Assembly: GCA_023053575.1 (NCBI GenBank)
Contig: JAKZAP010000018.1
Coordinates: 20,364,202 to 20,428,201, forward strand
Direction of reading: 5' to 3'
Length of the DNA: 64,000 bases
DNA from: Branchinecta lynchi
Taxonomy: Eukaryota; Arthropoda; Branchiopoda; Anostraca; Branchinectidae
Positions within the stretch are counted from its first letter, which is position 1. Every line of letters starts with the position of its first letter. Position numbers and translations under genes: made by a program. Below, piece after piece: positions 32,829-44,723 of the stretch. The notes under the pieces were generated by a model. That model ran no database searches. It saw only the letters and a list, made by a program, of their open reading frames with translations, and was not told where the DNA came from.

Positions 32829-33385
32829 GTTGCGTTTTGGCAGATACCAGATACCTCCCTCCTGGGATTAATCTGTTACTACGGTAACTGAATCTGCAAT
32901 TAGTCCTTTTTGCAGTTACCGTGGTACCTGATGCACGGTTGATCTGCAAAAACGACTACACTGTAAAAAGTCTCTCTGAGAAAGGATTAAAGTTAACTGC
33001 AGTAAATGCTGCTGGGATTAATCTTGTCTCTACTGAGATAAGAATATCTCTAATTCAAACACTGCAACACTGCAAACACTACAAGATTTTCTTTTTTACA
33101 GTGTATCGCGAAATTGCACTTTTCGAAGTCACTCCAAATAAAAACTGATATCCAGTTACATCCCTGAGTGCTAAAGTTCTTTCTCGACAATTTGACAAAA
33201 TCTGATGAAAGTGAGATGACTTTTCAGATACCACGATCAGTTGCCACGGTCGGACCATGGTATCTGAATATCAGATACCACGATAACCGCAAACACGCTT
33301 TTGACCGTGGTATCAGATACTACGCTAACTGCGAAAACGACTTTAGACCGTGGTATCAGACACCGTGGTATCTCCAAAACTGCAA
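32829..33385. mobile_element. MITE family M2, copy c, with nested M1
   Basis: Reverse-oriented M2. Left terminus GTTGCGTTTTGGCAGATACC after TA (32827-32828); right terminus near GGTATCTCCAAAACTGCAA then TA (33386-33387). The internal box GACAATTTGACAAAATCTGATG with AAAGTGAGATGACTT matches copy d inverted. Interrupted at 32957-33105 by an M1 element. Confidence 0.75.
32959..33103. mobile_element. MITE family M1, copy d, nested in M2-c
   Basis: 145 bases, CACTGTAAAAAGTCTCTCTG to CTTTTTTACAGTG, TA on both sides (32957-32958, 33104-33105). It sits inside the M2 sequence AAAACGAC|TA...TA|TCGCGAAATTGCACTTTTCG, so M1 was active after M2-c was in place. Confidence 0.85.
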
Positions 33386-33736
33386 TAACTGTAAGGTGGT
33401 AAATCTGCAAGGAACGCGTGGTCCTCTCAGTTCAGTGTTCGGAAGTCGTCAGCGTCCGAAAGCGTCAGAAGAGATGAAAATAAAACAGCGAACCTACGAA
33501 AAAGTTAGGTTCAGGTTAGTTTTTCAAACGGGGTTTGTGAAACTTCTTAACAATAAACTTCTAGAGGGTGTTGTAGTTGCTAGTATTTTTCCCAATAAAC
33601 CCCATATACAATATAAAAAATGTTAATTTTCAAGTATTCCAAACAAATAATACTGAATTGAAACATTTTCTAGCGAGTGGTTTTGGGTAAAAAAAAAAAA
33701 GAATAAGGACCTAGCGGACGTACGAGTTGTGTTATC
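33386..33736. other. Unassigned spacer
   Basis: A plus-strand open frame (33168-33626) spans the M2 end and this spacer but is a composite of repeat sequence. A-rich run near 33690. No gene recognised. Confidence 0.45.
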
Positions 33737-34114
33737 TCTTGCGAGTTCAAGTTCAAGTTCAAGTTCAAGTTTTTTTAATTTTACACAAAAATACAAATAG
33801 ATGACACAAGCACTGTGGAGAAAAACAATTCGAACATGCAGTGCTTGTTACAAATTTTACTATCATAACAACAACTACGTACCCTATAAATCTAACAAAA
33901 ATAATATAACTTAATTTATCTGACCTGTATGAAATGACCTGCTAGATAAATAAATAAAAATTTATATTTTCCCCTCTTGGGAAAAATAAACAAAAATGAC
34001 AAACTATTTGACGTAGTAAGCGAGGATGCGTACAGCATAAACCAACCACACACGAAACAGTCATTCAATTAGCCAACCACACTCTAATAAAGAAAAAAAA
34101 ATCTTACATAACTA

Positions 34115-37100
34115 TTATAATTTTTTAAAATTAAGAATCAGTAGTCCCTTGAGTCGGAACCTGATAAGCGATGGGCTTCCTTCCAACCATTCTGAAACAT
34201 CATTTTTGTATTTTTCCCACACAGTTGGTATTGTATATCGTAGAGAAAATCTGGATCTTTCACACTTAATTTTTGGGAGCCGAAGGTTAGTGTTAGATCT
34301 CGTGTGCATTTGACATGATGGCACTAGAGATATCAGGTCCATATAAGAAAAATATGATGGAAGCAGATGGCGATCTAAATTTACTTTAAAAATGAACACC
34401 TGCAGAAATAGCAAAAGTTGCACTGGAAGAATATTAAGGAGAACATACAGTGTTTCTGTCTCAGACTTTCCCGGAAATTTACTTGGGGCAGGGATATATT
34501 GTTTGAGAATTCGTAAAGCCTTGTTTTGAAGAATCTGGAGCGAAGACAAGTGAGATCTGAAAGTATTTAAATAAACAATAGAAGCATACTCGATGTGTGA
34601 CTGAATTAACGAATAATACAAAGATCGCATTGCTGGATAAGGGAGTAAATTCTTTAGTCTGTTCATAGCACCAACACCACGAGAAACTTTCACCCGTATG
34701 TTATTCACATGCAATTTCCATGATAAATTCTCATCAAACACTACTCCCAAATACCGAATAGATTCTACCCTAGCGAACTCAAAAATAGTACCATCACCAC
34801 AAGGGACAGGAATGGACTTCAGATCTGGAAACTTGCAGCCTGTCCGACTATACACTATGAATTTTGTTTTCTTTTTATTCAACGTAAGTTTGTTAGCAGA
34901 TAACCATTTCATTAAAAGTGAAAAAGAAGAAATGAGATTAGATTCCAGTTCACCTTGGTTAGATGCTGAAACAGATGCTGCTGTGTCGTCTGCGAATTGT
35001 GTATTAATTTTTGATGAATCAGAATTAGAAATTTCATTCAGATCATTAACATATATTAGAAATAGCAAAGGGCCCAAAACTGAGCCTTGTGGAATTCCAA
35101 CAGCAGGCAAGGTTAGCTTTTCAGACGAGGAATTACCCAGTTTAACACATTGTTGTCTTGCAGTCAAATAAGACTGAAGTAGATCAAATGCTTTCCCACG
35201 GATACCAGAATTTGTAAGTTTACAAAATAGTATTTTATGCGAAATCGTGTCGAAAGCTTTCTGTATATCCAAAAAAATGGTGGCCGGTGACTCACCACGG
35301 TCCAGACTATCATTAATATACTGAACTATTATACACATAGGATGTTCCGTGCTGTGTTTTTTCCGAAATCCAAACTGTAATTTAGAAAAAAAATTTGAAT
35401 TTATCAAGAAAACTATAAATTCTATTATATAACGCTTTTTCAATAACCTTTGAAAATGATGACAAAATAGATATAGGTCGATAATTAGAACACAGCCGGG
35501 GGTCATCCCCTTTGTGAAGGGGCACAATTTTAGATTCTTTAAAAGCTGAAGGAAATACTCCAGATTGAAAAACAAGATTAACTATGTGAGAAAACACTTC
35601 AGAAATGCCAGGAAAAATTTGTTTTAGGATAGATGATGAGGACCCGTCAAGAGCTTCCGAATGACCATTTTTCATTAAAGACACAATATTCTGAAGTTCT
35701 GTTGGTGTAGCGGGTGCTAAAAACATTGTTTTATCCATAGGTGGTGGTAGATGTTCTGTAAAAGAATTATCTGCATCTTTCGGACAAAGCGAAGCTATTT
35801 TTTCTCCAATAGTCGAAAAATAATTATTGAAAAGGTCGGCCATCTTTCGTTCATCAGTGACATTACAATTATTATCATCAATTAATTCTTTGGGACAAGA
35901 ACTTTTGGTTCTGTGTCCTAAAAGGTCATTAATTAGTTCCCATGTTTTTTTCTGGTTGCCATTTACATCCGAAAAAGCATTCTTATAATACTCGGCTTTA
36001 GCAACCCTAATTATCTTTACCAACTTATTTTTATAGATCTTAAATACTGACAGATTTTCATTGTTTGGGGTAGTCTTATATTTTTTGAACAATTTATTTT
36101 TCACAATGACAGATCTTAAAAGACCAGGTGTTAGCCATGCCTTCTTAGGTATTTTCTTATGCTTTTTCGAAACCATGGGACAAATCTCATCTATATACCG
36201 TCCAAAAACTTCAACAAAAAGTTCAGTCGCTTCATTCGCACACCTTGTCTGAAAAACTAAACTCCAATCACGTAAACTTAGTTTATTTTTTAAAGCAATC
36301 ATTTTTTCTGCCGTTATTGATCGCGATAATTTATGTACACGACGATTACTTGAACGGCACATCGAAAAATCCGAGATCAAAAGCAAATGATCTGAAAAAT
36401 CATTTAAAATCGTGTGAGTAGAAATAACAGGAAGGGTAGAATAAATATTATCAATAAGGGTAGCGGATTCGTGTGCAACACGTGTTGCAACACGGCAAGT
36501 AGGTACGAGTCCTCGTGATAAATTCATGCAAAGAAATTCAAGAGCGTTTTCTTTTGAAGAACTTTGGGCTGTTTTATTAATTGCAAGAAGGTCAATATTG
36601 AAGTCACCCATTATTATTAGCTGTTTGTAATTTGTCTTCTGGATGTCATTCATCAAAAGCTCATAACATTCAATAAACTCCTTTACAGACGACGAGGGTG
36701 ATCGGTACACTACACTAATTAAAACCTTAGACCCCTCCAACGAACATTCAACATTAAGACTTTCCAGCACCATAGGTTTATCGTTACGAGAAAGAGAAGA
36801 GTTTATAACTAATGGAATATAATCTCGAACAAACAAACCAATACCACCTCCTTTATGAGTTTCTCTATTTTTACCAACAAATTGAAACCCTTGGATATTA
36901 GCCAATTTCTCCGTTGCTGAATTAAGAAATGTTTCGCAAAGACCAAAAAGTGAAATCCCATGTGATTCTAGGTCGGAAATAAAATCCATACTACTTATCA
37001 GGCCACGGCAATTAAAAAACGCTGATCTAAATTTGCCATAACTTTCAATTTTACCAATACTGTCCTGGAACAAAATTTTAGTAGGAGGTATATTTTGAAG

Positions 37101-37220
37101 AAATTCATCCACACATTCATTCATACTGGGCATGTGGCTTCTACACGCATCGCTCAAATCAAGTTGATTATTTAGTACGCACTCAACGCTTACACCATGT
37201 CCATCCACATTATGACTCAT
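34115..37220 (-). pseudogene. LINE-B ORF2: APE endonuclease plus reverse transcriptase, one frameshift
   Basis: Endonuclease motifs in order: FFNCRGL, ISLFGLCETFL, THKGGGIGLFVRDYIP, YRSPSS, IIMGDFNIDLL, SATLIDNIYS, NDFSDHLLLISDF. RT motifs: SKIVPLHKGDDPRLCSNYRP, QFGFRKKHSTEH, IFLDIQKAFDTISH, VGIPQGSVLGPLLFLIYVND, and the active site QFADDTA near 34979-34998, then TKFIVYS and RYLGVVFDENLSW. The single break is at about 35384-35391, an eight-base A run (plus strand), where the frame shifts by one, as expected of homopolymer slippage. About 950-1000 codons in all. GIPQGSVLGPLLF with FADD is CR1/L2-type wording. Confidence 0.9.
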
Positions 37221-37502
37221 CTGAATACCAAAATGTTTGTATTACCTTAATCTGCAAACTTACGAACTTGGTAGATGCGAACCCTTGGCTGATTCATTTT
37301 GACAACAAATAAACGACGGAGGAATCCGACGGCAGAACTGCAACAGGTACAATAGGGGCAGGAAAAAAAGTAAAAAACATTGAACTTTGTAGAACACAAG
37401 GATAAATAACACTGAACTGAACACAACACTCAGAACAAGACATTCAATACACTACACGAGCGGAACAATAACTAAATCTCACAAAATCATCACACGATCA
37501 TT

Positions 37503-38175
37503 CTAGAATTTTACCCACCGGGAATCCGCGTCAACTTTAGATTCTAGCCACAATTTCGCGCCTTTTTGTTTGACCCGCGTAAATCTCACTGATCCCGATT
37601 CGCGCAAAGCTTTACCTCGAGTAAGAAGGTCATTCCTGATCGCATTTAGCTTAGGCGGCAGATCAGTTACTATGCGGATTTCCGATCCCTTCAGTTTCGA
37701 TATATTCGCAAAAATCGTCTCTATGTCATTAATCGACGCAACGGACAAGAAAACTGGGGAAATGGTAGGTTTTCGGGTGGTCACGTTTGTATTGCTGGGA
37801 ACACGGTAGCACTTAGTGATTGATACGTTTTTTGTGATTTCCATTTTCGCAGTGAATAGTGCTGTCACATTTGCTGTGACGCTTTCATGATTTTTTTCTT
37901 TCGGGAGACCATGTACAATCAAGTTCAGATTACGATCTTTCACTTCCACCTCAAGCAATTTTGCCTCCAGTACGAGACTTCTGAGCCTCTAGGTCTTTTT
38001 CAAGGCTTAAAATTTTCTTGTCTCGATCTTCTGCCTCGTTACGAAGAATCTGGAGATCCTGTGAAATTGACGTTAGGCTGTTTGTCAACTCCTGGTGATT
38101 GCTCAGGATAAGATTCAGCTTGTCCTGCAGTGTCTTGATGGAAGCGTCGAACGCTTTTTGGGTGACTGATGACAT
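37503..38175 (-). pseudogene. LINE-B ORF1: coiled coil plus nucleic-acid-binding domain, one frameshift
   Basis: The first piece (38175-37951) is a heptad-rich coiled coil (LQDKLNLILSNHQELTNSL, LEKDLEAQ). The second piece (to 37503) begins LEVEVKDRNLNLIVHGLPKE, the start of an RRM-like ORF1 domain common in CR1/L1-type elements, and ends basic and Trp-containing. The two join through a one-base shift near 37965-37975. ORF1 proteins bind and chaperone the element's RNA (family knowledge). Confidence 0.8.
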
Positions 38176-38759
38176 CTTAATTACTGCTATAAACCGCTCT
38201 TCAAAAATGGCTTAGGCAATCATGAAAGTCAATGAACAAAGACTTACTGGCAAGGGGGGTGTATTAATACCCCCCGCTTTCCAAATGATGCCCAAGAATC
38301 AAAAGTAGTCGAGCTGATTGCTTGCGCCTGCTATCCGAATGAATGAGAAAACTAAACAGGTTAAACTAGTCAACAACCTCGCACGTTGAATGACCGGGCA
38401 CGACTGAGCAGGGTTGCCAAATATTTTTGGCCGAGAGTGTCACTTTTTCAGCCAAAAAGTGCCATTCGGTGTCATTTACAAATTCAGAAAGTGTCACAAA
38501 AAGTGTCACCTTTCAGATGTTTTCCACCAAGGAATTACTCAAGGGGAACGGGAGCGCAACCCCCTATGCTTCAACCTCTCGAGATCTAATTGCGTTTTTA
38601 AGTGACAGTTTTCAAAATGTCAATATTTATCCAATTTCTGTTTAAAAGAGGATATTAAGTACCGGTTTTGAACACTGGTCCGACTGATCGGCCCCCCTCC
38701 CAAAAAAACTAAAAAATTGTTGTTTACAGCGGAAACGCCGTTGTCGCCCATAACAGGAG

Positions 38760-39975
38760 AAGGGATCTGAGAGCCAAGTCATTGCCAACAGAATCCCGGC
38801 ATAGAATCCAAGATAACAAGACCATAGGTTTCGATGGGATCCCAAAAATTCAATATTTGATCCAGACAATTGGGTCTTGTCTTCCCAGATCCAGTCTTCG
38901 CCAGACTCCGTGAACATTTTTACTATTAAAATTCAAAAGCAGATTCAGTCCAAATAGCTAATCATCTGAGAAAACCAAGTTCAGATATGGATTCAACATG
39001 TGTGTTTACCCCTATAAGTCATATCTGTTTTGACGAAAACTTCCTGCCTTACTTCTGGCAATTTCCCGGTTTCGGCCGAATTCCGGAACTACTTGCCCTG
39101 CGAAGAAAGAAAGCTAAAAAACGAACTCGGTGTATCTTCTCTCCCCTATTCGAACATCTAATCAACTTCTAAGAAAAATTTAACTTATAACAAATTTTCC
39201 AGTTCCAGCCGGATTCCGGGCGAACTATATGTCGGGGTAAAAAATGATTGTCATACACGGAGTCAACATCCCATACCCCTAAATCGGATATCTAATCAAC
39301 TAAAAAAGAACTTTAACTTTGACCAATTTTCCGGTTTCGGCTGGATTCCGGGTAAACTACTTGTCCGGCTAGAAAATGGTTTTCACATAGTTGATAGTTG
39401 TTCGTTTGTTTTTCCTTAACAATGCCTTTGTAATAATGATTTTTACAAACCCATCAGAATTAGTGAAGCGTCGATTTTTATGCCACTGGTATGTCTGATG
39501 TTTTTGAGAAACATCAGGTTTATTTACATTTGCCATTAAAATTGTACCTTACCTTACCTTATATAAGTGTTTAGCATGTCTTCTTGCACCTAAATTGAAC
39601 ATCTAGTCAACTTCAAATAAAACTTTTACTTATATCAAACTTTCCGGTTTTGGGCGGGATTCCGGGCAAACTTCTTGTCCGGCGAGAAAAGGGTTTTCAA
39701 ATTCGTGTTCAGAATGCCTTCTTACCCCTTAATCGGCAATCACATTAGCTGTTTAAAAATATTTTGTTTGTCCCTTAATTTAAACCCCCACCCCTAAATG
39801 TAGGGCTACAGAGCCCATGTATGAACTCGACCTTTCCTTGACCCAAAGGACCTTCCCACCAAGTTTCATCAAAATATCTCATTCCCTTCGAGAGTTATCT
39901 CGCTCAGAGACAGACAGACAACTTTTGCGATGTCATAGGTATCCCTCCACTTACGTATTGGGATCCCAAAAACAA
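38760..39975 (-). mobile_element. Array element family F1, copy b (nested in hAT-type element)
   Basis: Minus-orientation F1. Palindrome TTGGGATCCCAAAA at 39958-39972, then GACAGACAGACAAC and ATCCCTCCACTTACG toward it. Modules with TTCCGG, GGGCGGGATTCCGGGC, ACTACTTGTCCGGC and CCCCTAAAT..CATCTAATCAACTT repeat about five times. A second GGGATCCCAAAAATTC is at 38836-38850, with homology to F1-a continuing to about 38760 (TCGATGGGATCCC, TTGGCAATGACTTGGCTCTC-type segment). Confidence 0.75.
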
Positions 39976-40159
39976 ACACAACCTTTAGTTCAGATGATAG
40001 GATACTTAGGATAGGATACTTATTTTATTAATAAACACGGTTTAACTCTTCTGTATTTACATCTACTGCACTAATGGAAAAACCTACGTTTTTGCTGGCG
40101 TGCAGTAGTAAAGGTTAACCATTTTCTAAACACACCAACAAACAACATAATAAGTAACT

Positions 40160-40430
40160 AATGAAAAAAAAAAAAAAAAGGAAAAGAACAGACCCCCCCC
40201 CCAAAAAAAAAAAAAAAAAAACAAAAACAGACCAGACTCCTTCCCTTTATAACCTCCAAAATAAACATATACCTCCCAACAACCCTACTTCCTCCCTACC
40301 ACCCCGACCACCCATCCACCAATTCCTCCCTACCACCCCCAACGAACCATTCCTCCCAACCAGCCAGACCACCCTACCTACCTACCGCCCCCTAACAAAT
40401 AAACACATTTCTCAACCATCTTTTATTAAA
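40160..40430. repeat. Low-complexity A/C-rich tract
   Basis: Poly-A and poly-C runs (40163-40178, 40193-40220) followed by a CCT/ACC-rich segment. Probably the expanded 3' UTR and tail of LINE-C, which reads away from it on the minus strand. The lysine/proline-rich open frame here is an artefact. Confidence 0.6.
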
Positions 40431-41376
40431 TATTCTTTTAATTTTCTCTTAAACTCTAAAAGATGCTCAGCCGCCCTGATGCTCACTGGTAAAGAATTCC
40501 AGACTGCAGTTCCAAGAAACTGCAATCGAAATCCTGCTCTTGTGCTACTCTTAAGCTCAATCACCAAATTTTCACTATTCCTCGTATCATATTGATGAAT
40601 ATCACTGTTTGCACGGTAAGTATCACGAAAAACACTTGGGACTAGATTATGCACGCACTGGAAAACGAAAACTGCCGCTTGATAATCCCGTAGTTGTCCC
40701 ACGTTAAGCAAATTTAAAGACTTAAAACAAGCACTTGTATCATTCACATCCTGGACATACTTGCCTATGATCCTCACGGCCTTGTTCTGAAGCATCTGGA
40801 CTCTTTTGAAATTACTGTAAAAATTGCTGCTCCAGATCAGACAGCCATATGAAATATATGGGTAAACAATTGAGTGATAAATCATTAGGAGATCCGCTTT
40901 GGCAAATAATGCTTCAGTCCACGCAGCATTCCAACTCCTCGGGCAATTTTTGCAGAAATAATATCACTGTGATGCTTCCATGAAAGGTTTGAATCTATGA
41001 AAAATCCTAAGTACCGCACTATATGAACTTGTTGGACAGGCTTCCCGGATAATGTAACTAGACCACTCGCATCAACTGGCATGCCTACTCTGCAGAAAGT
41101 CATTAGAAAAGTCTTTTTCACGTTGACACACAGCAAGCTATGGTTCATAAAAACCTCCAGCCTTCTTAACGCATCATTTGCTTTCAACACAAGCTCTTCG
41201 ATCAATTTAGCACACACTGTCAAAGCTGTATCATCAGCAAAGGTTGTAACACAGACGTCTTGAAGATGAAAGCGCACTGCATCGACATACACAAGATAAA
41301 GCAAGGGACCTCCTTGCGGTACTCCACATTTGAGTCGATAAGAAGATGAAGTCACATCATTGAGTACTACACGCAA
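40412..41376 (-). pseudogene. LINE-C: reverse transcriptase C-terminal half, frameshifted
   Basis: 41376-40885 reads YRLKCGVPQGGPLLYLVYVD, TTFADDTALTV (FADD near 41230-41245), VNVKKTFLMTF and HIVRYLGFFIDSNLSWKHH. A frameshift at about 40885 leads into YPYISYGCLIWSSNF, MLQNKAVRIIGKY, VFVFQCVHNLVPSVF, HQYDTRNSENL, GTAVWNSLPVSIR and FKRKLKEYL, then a stop at 40412. A 5'-truncated dead copy of a CR1/Jockey-like clade different from LINE-A and LINE-D. It lies inside the hAT-type element. Confidence 0.82.
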
Positions 41377-41675
41377 TGAGAGATCAAACTACCACAATAT
41401 TTACTTCAATCATACTTCTAAGGAATCTGTGTCGAAAATACCGATTGAACCAGAGTTCTGGACAAGACTTCCGGTCACCCGTACAGCTTAGTAGCCTAAA
41501 TAACAGAAATTCGTATATCTGTAAAATTGTACGACTAAATACTCAGAAAGTTTCACAAAAGTGTCATTTTAGCAAAAAGTGCCACATTTTGGCCTGAAAG
41601 TGTGGAAAGTTTCACGGACTTGAAAAAGTGTCAAAATGACACCAAAAGTGTCACTTTGGCAACCCTGCGACTGAG

Positions 41676-42040
41676 GGTGATACAACATCTGCGCTCTTTG
41701 ACAGATATCGCTTTTACTCTATTTGACGGTGCAAAACGGGTAAGTCAGCTACATTCTATTAGAGCTATATTTCGGAAGTTCTTGGCAAGGGTCCTCTTCG
41801 AAATTGTCATATATACATGTAAACACTCATACTTAAATATGTCATCGTCATATTTAAAAGTAAACACTAAATAAGATTAAAAATTTTAACGAAAGACGTT
41901 ACAAACGTCTTTTCATACCGTACATGGTTACATTTTACGTGTTGGAGTTTTGGGATCACCACTGAGGCCGCTCTTGCAGGTCATTCGCGAGCTGTGTCGA
42001 ATGGTGGCGGAAGAATATAATTGTGGATAGGGTTCATTTC
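41676..42040. other. Unassigned spacer
   Basis: No gene or element recognised. Confidence 0.4.
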
Positions 42041-42830
42041 AGTTCATTTTATTCATAAAAATAGAGAACACCATTAACTGTTTATGGCCCCACCATAAGG
42101 CCTAACATAAGGCCTGGCAATGGGTAATTATTCATCATTCATATAATCTTAAGGGAAACAAACCAAAGAAATCAAAAAAAGAAAGAAAAAGAAGGAGAGA
42201 AAAAAGAAGAAGAAGAAAAGAAGAATGAGGGCATAACAAACTGACAAGAGAAATTCACTAACGAACGATCTTCCATCAACAAAACGCCCTTGCTCCCCCC
42301 TCCCATAAAAAAAAAAAAAAAGGAAGGAAAAAAGAGAAAGGAAATTATGTTTTGAAACTTTATGTTCTCGATAAGAAAAAAGACTTGGCCTATGACTTGA
42401 ATGCTGAAAGGGTAGACGCAACCCTTATCTCCTCAGGTATTGAGTTCCACACCCCCGGAGCGAAGTGTTTTATTATGAAAGAAGCTCTTGTTGTTTTACG
42501 GTGGGCACTCGCCAACTGTCCGGCATGCTCAAACATTTTCTTACCATAAGCCATGTACAGGGACTCGAGTTTAAATTGGTGAAGGAGCTCATTGTAAGGA
42601 CGTTTCTGTATCTTTTCAATCGATCGATGAGCGGTACAATACATAGACTGAAAACCGGTGGTCAGAGTAGACGGCCGTGCAGACATTCTCCACCTCCTAG
42701 GTCTTGTAATCGTGAGCATAGGACTGCACGGAAGGGTCGTGTGCAAACGTCGCGGGGCTATCTCGCCTCAAGTCACATCATCTTTAACTATTTTTGTCCA
42801 AAGCAAGTTTTCTTAGTACGTTGAGTCTCG
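42041..42830 (-). pseudogene. LINE ORF2 C-terminal fragment with 3' UTR
   Basis: The minus-strand peptide of 42746-42390 ends LESLYMAYGKKMFEHAGQLA, then RASFIIKHFAPGVWNSIPEE and IRVASTLSAFK with a stop, the usual GVWNSxPxxIR...xFK end of non-LTR ORF2. The 3' side has purine-rich low complexity (42170-42350) and a TTCATTTTATTCATAAAAAT terminus near 42041. Confidence 0.65.
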
Positions 42831-43913
42831 ATTCCATACAGAATCCTTGAGACATCAAGTGTAGCCTACAGAAGAGGTATGCTTCTTTGAATTAGTTAAC
42901 TACGAACAGTGCTATCTTCATCCAATTGCTGTGACAAAACGCAACTAACAGTCAGCCGAAGTAGCTAATTAATGGCTCGTAAGGATAGCTGAATACAGAG
43001 CAAAATTACACTTATTTTGCTGTGGCTGAATGGGTGCATTGGGTCTTCATTTTACCATTTATCCCAAAACAGCATTGCTCGGGCAATTCATGCGCGGTGT
43101 GAAAGAAGTTTTGTTCCCTCCTTTGAGAGTTTTCTCAACGCGAAACTTTAAGTAAAATCTTTTTCCTCTTTCTTGTGTTAATTATTGAAGATCAGCGCTA
43201 TAATTTGTTGCAATTTTTGTTTTTGTATAGTTAATAGATATCTAACTATATAAAAGCGCAATTCAATCAATCACGTTTAATCTGAATAGGTAAAAGCTAG
43301 AAAAGGAAATTTACAAAATACACAGACACAAAAGAAACAAATTAACTAATACACTTACAAGAAATTACCAGAAATAAAAGTATGTAATTGTACTTATGTC
43401 TGACGAGAGAACACATATTCGTTTTTTTTTTGTTAAAGGACAGCTGAATGAAGAGTACCAAGTATTATCCCTATCTGTATGACTTCCGTTAACACTGCCT
43501 GCAGAAAACCCAATCCAAATACGAAATAGTGTTTCCAAGCTATGATTTTTGCTCCATTTTGGATCTGTCCTTATTTCAGTACCGAACAATTTTAGAAATG
43601 AACAAATGTCTCCAATCAACCATTCTTCTGGAATATTTTTTAACCAGTTAAGCCCAAACGTAAATCTAGAAGAAATTCCAATACCATCCGGCCAGCGCTG
43701 TACAAGATTTGAATGAACTGCGCTTTTTGTCTTGGAGTCTGCATGTGCAAACCTCCAGAAACGAACATCCCAATTTTGAAAACGTCACGCTCAGGAGAAG
43801 AATGCTCTCCATGGCGATGTCTGTAAATGCATTCTCCACGGTGTGTTCAAGTATGGTTTCATTGTCAGGTGTCCTTTAATACCGTAAGAAATGTTTTTTA
43901 ATAATAAAGACTA
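42831..43913. other. Unassigned stretch
   Basis: CAATTCAATCAATCAC near 43259 looks like a small antisense LINE tail. The minus open frame 43365-43619 shows no family. Nothing else recognised. Confidence 0.4.
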
Positions 43914-44265
43914 GTTGCGTTTTTATCAGAGTTCTCCTTGCGATTCTCCTTCGCGTTTTTGAACTGTTCAAGTGAAGCGAATTCTCCTTTTCTTGCGTTT
44001 CTTTTTCAGAATCGAGAACGCGGAAAGTTGCTCCGATGGTGAATTCTCGATTCTCCTCTCTCCGTCCTCCTCCCTGATTGGTCAACAGAGTGCAGATGTT
44101 CAGGATGCACAAACACGTACACCGGGTTCCGTTCGAGCTGCCAAATTAGTGTTTTTGTCAGAAGCGAGAATGGAGAAGCCAGAGGAACAAAAACGGTAAT
44201 TTGTACAAGAATCGAGAATTCAGAAGCGAGAACGGAGAACTGAGAATTCAGATTAAAAACGCAAC
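43914..44265. mobile_element. TA-flanked MITE M3 (GTTGCGTTTTT termini)
   Basis: 352 bases, GTTGCGTTTTTATCAGAGTT to GATTAAAAACGCAAC, flanked CTA/TAG with TA at 43912-43913 and 44266-44267. The interior is made of GAATTCTC, GAACGGAGAA and TCCTTCGCG words in both orientations. It shares its 11-base terminus with M2, but the interior is unrelated. Confidence 0.82.
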
Positions 44266-44559
44266 TAGCGACTGACTGCTCAGAGTTAACTAACGTTCAA
44301 AGAAGTATATCTCTATCACCGGTACAGCGTTCGCTTTTCGAAGAATTATGAATATAAATAATGCTATTATTTCCCTAATAGTGCATTGACAGATGGCTAG
44401 CTGCGGACCGAAGACATAAAAAGTGATTAACTTCAACCGGGCAAACGAGCGGTGCCACTATACAATTTCTTTCTAAAATTCCTCGAATCCATCACAACCT
44501 CACTGAGGCTGTAGCTGATGGTTGAGTTATTACGCATACGTTTTATTTAAAAAGTTTTT
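44266..44559. other. Unassigned spacer
   Basis: No gene or element recognised. Confidence 0.4.
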
Positions 44560-44723
44560 TTTTTTTTTTTTTTTTTTTGCTTGTTGACCTGTTTTATGCG
44601 ATACGGCCTTGTTATGTCATAGTAGTCGTTTTATATTTTTGGCCAGTTATGTATGTGTTTACTATGTTTTTTACTCTCCGATTTCTGGAGGAAATAAATT
44701 ATTTGAATTGAATTGAATTGAAA
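44560..44723 (+). mobile_element. LINE 3' end with (TTGAA)n tail
   Basis: A T-rich start, then ACTCTCCGATTTCTGGAGGAAATAAATTATTTG and three TTGAA repeats. Non-LTR 3' UTR and tail; no RT. Lies just upstream of LINE-A. Confidence 0.55.

Larger units (their letters stand above)
33737..38210 (-). mobile_element. LINE-B: nearly full-length CR1/L2-like non-LTR retrotransposon
   Basis: About 4.4 kb. In minus-strand order: ORF1 (38175-37503), ORF2 with endonuclease and RT (37220-34115), a short 3' UTR, and a 3' terminal hexamer tail (GAACTT)n seen as GTTCAAGTTCAAGTTCAAG at 33745-33770. The exact 5' end is uncertain. It is the most complete retrotransposon in the window. The 8-bp duplication of the hAT-type element starts 226 bases upstream of its ORF1. 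Confidence 0.85.
38409..41667. mobile_element. 3.26-kb hAT-type element with 8-bp duplication, filled by nested insertions
   Basis: Ends CAGGGTTGCCAAA and TTTGGCAACCCTG, flanked by identical CGACTGAG (38401-38408, 41668-41675). Subterminal regions are full of GTGTCA(C) words on both sides (AAAGTGTCACAAAAAGTGTC; AAAAGTGTCAAAATGACACC). Only the outer 280-290 bases at each end look native. The middle is an F1 array (38835-39975) and a LINE remnant (40160-41376). Ends match the 718-base element at 5583-6300. No transposase. Confidence 0.88.

Noticed and set aside
34698..35171. 157-codon plus-strand ORF
   Set aside because: Antisense shadow of LINE-B RT.
38255..38277. GGGGGGTGTATTAATACCCCCC near-palindrome
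   Set aside because: Not a perfect palindrome and not at an element edge; probably chance.
40161..40595. 144-codon Lys/Pro-rich ORF
   Set aside because: Runs through poly-A and poly-C low complexity and then antisense to LINE-C coding sequence.
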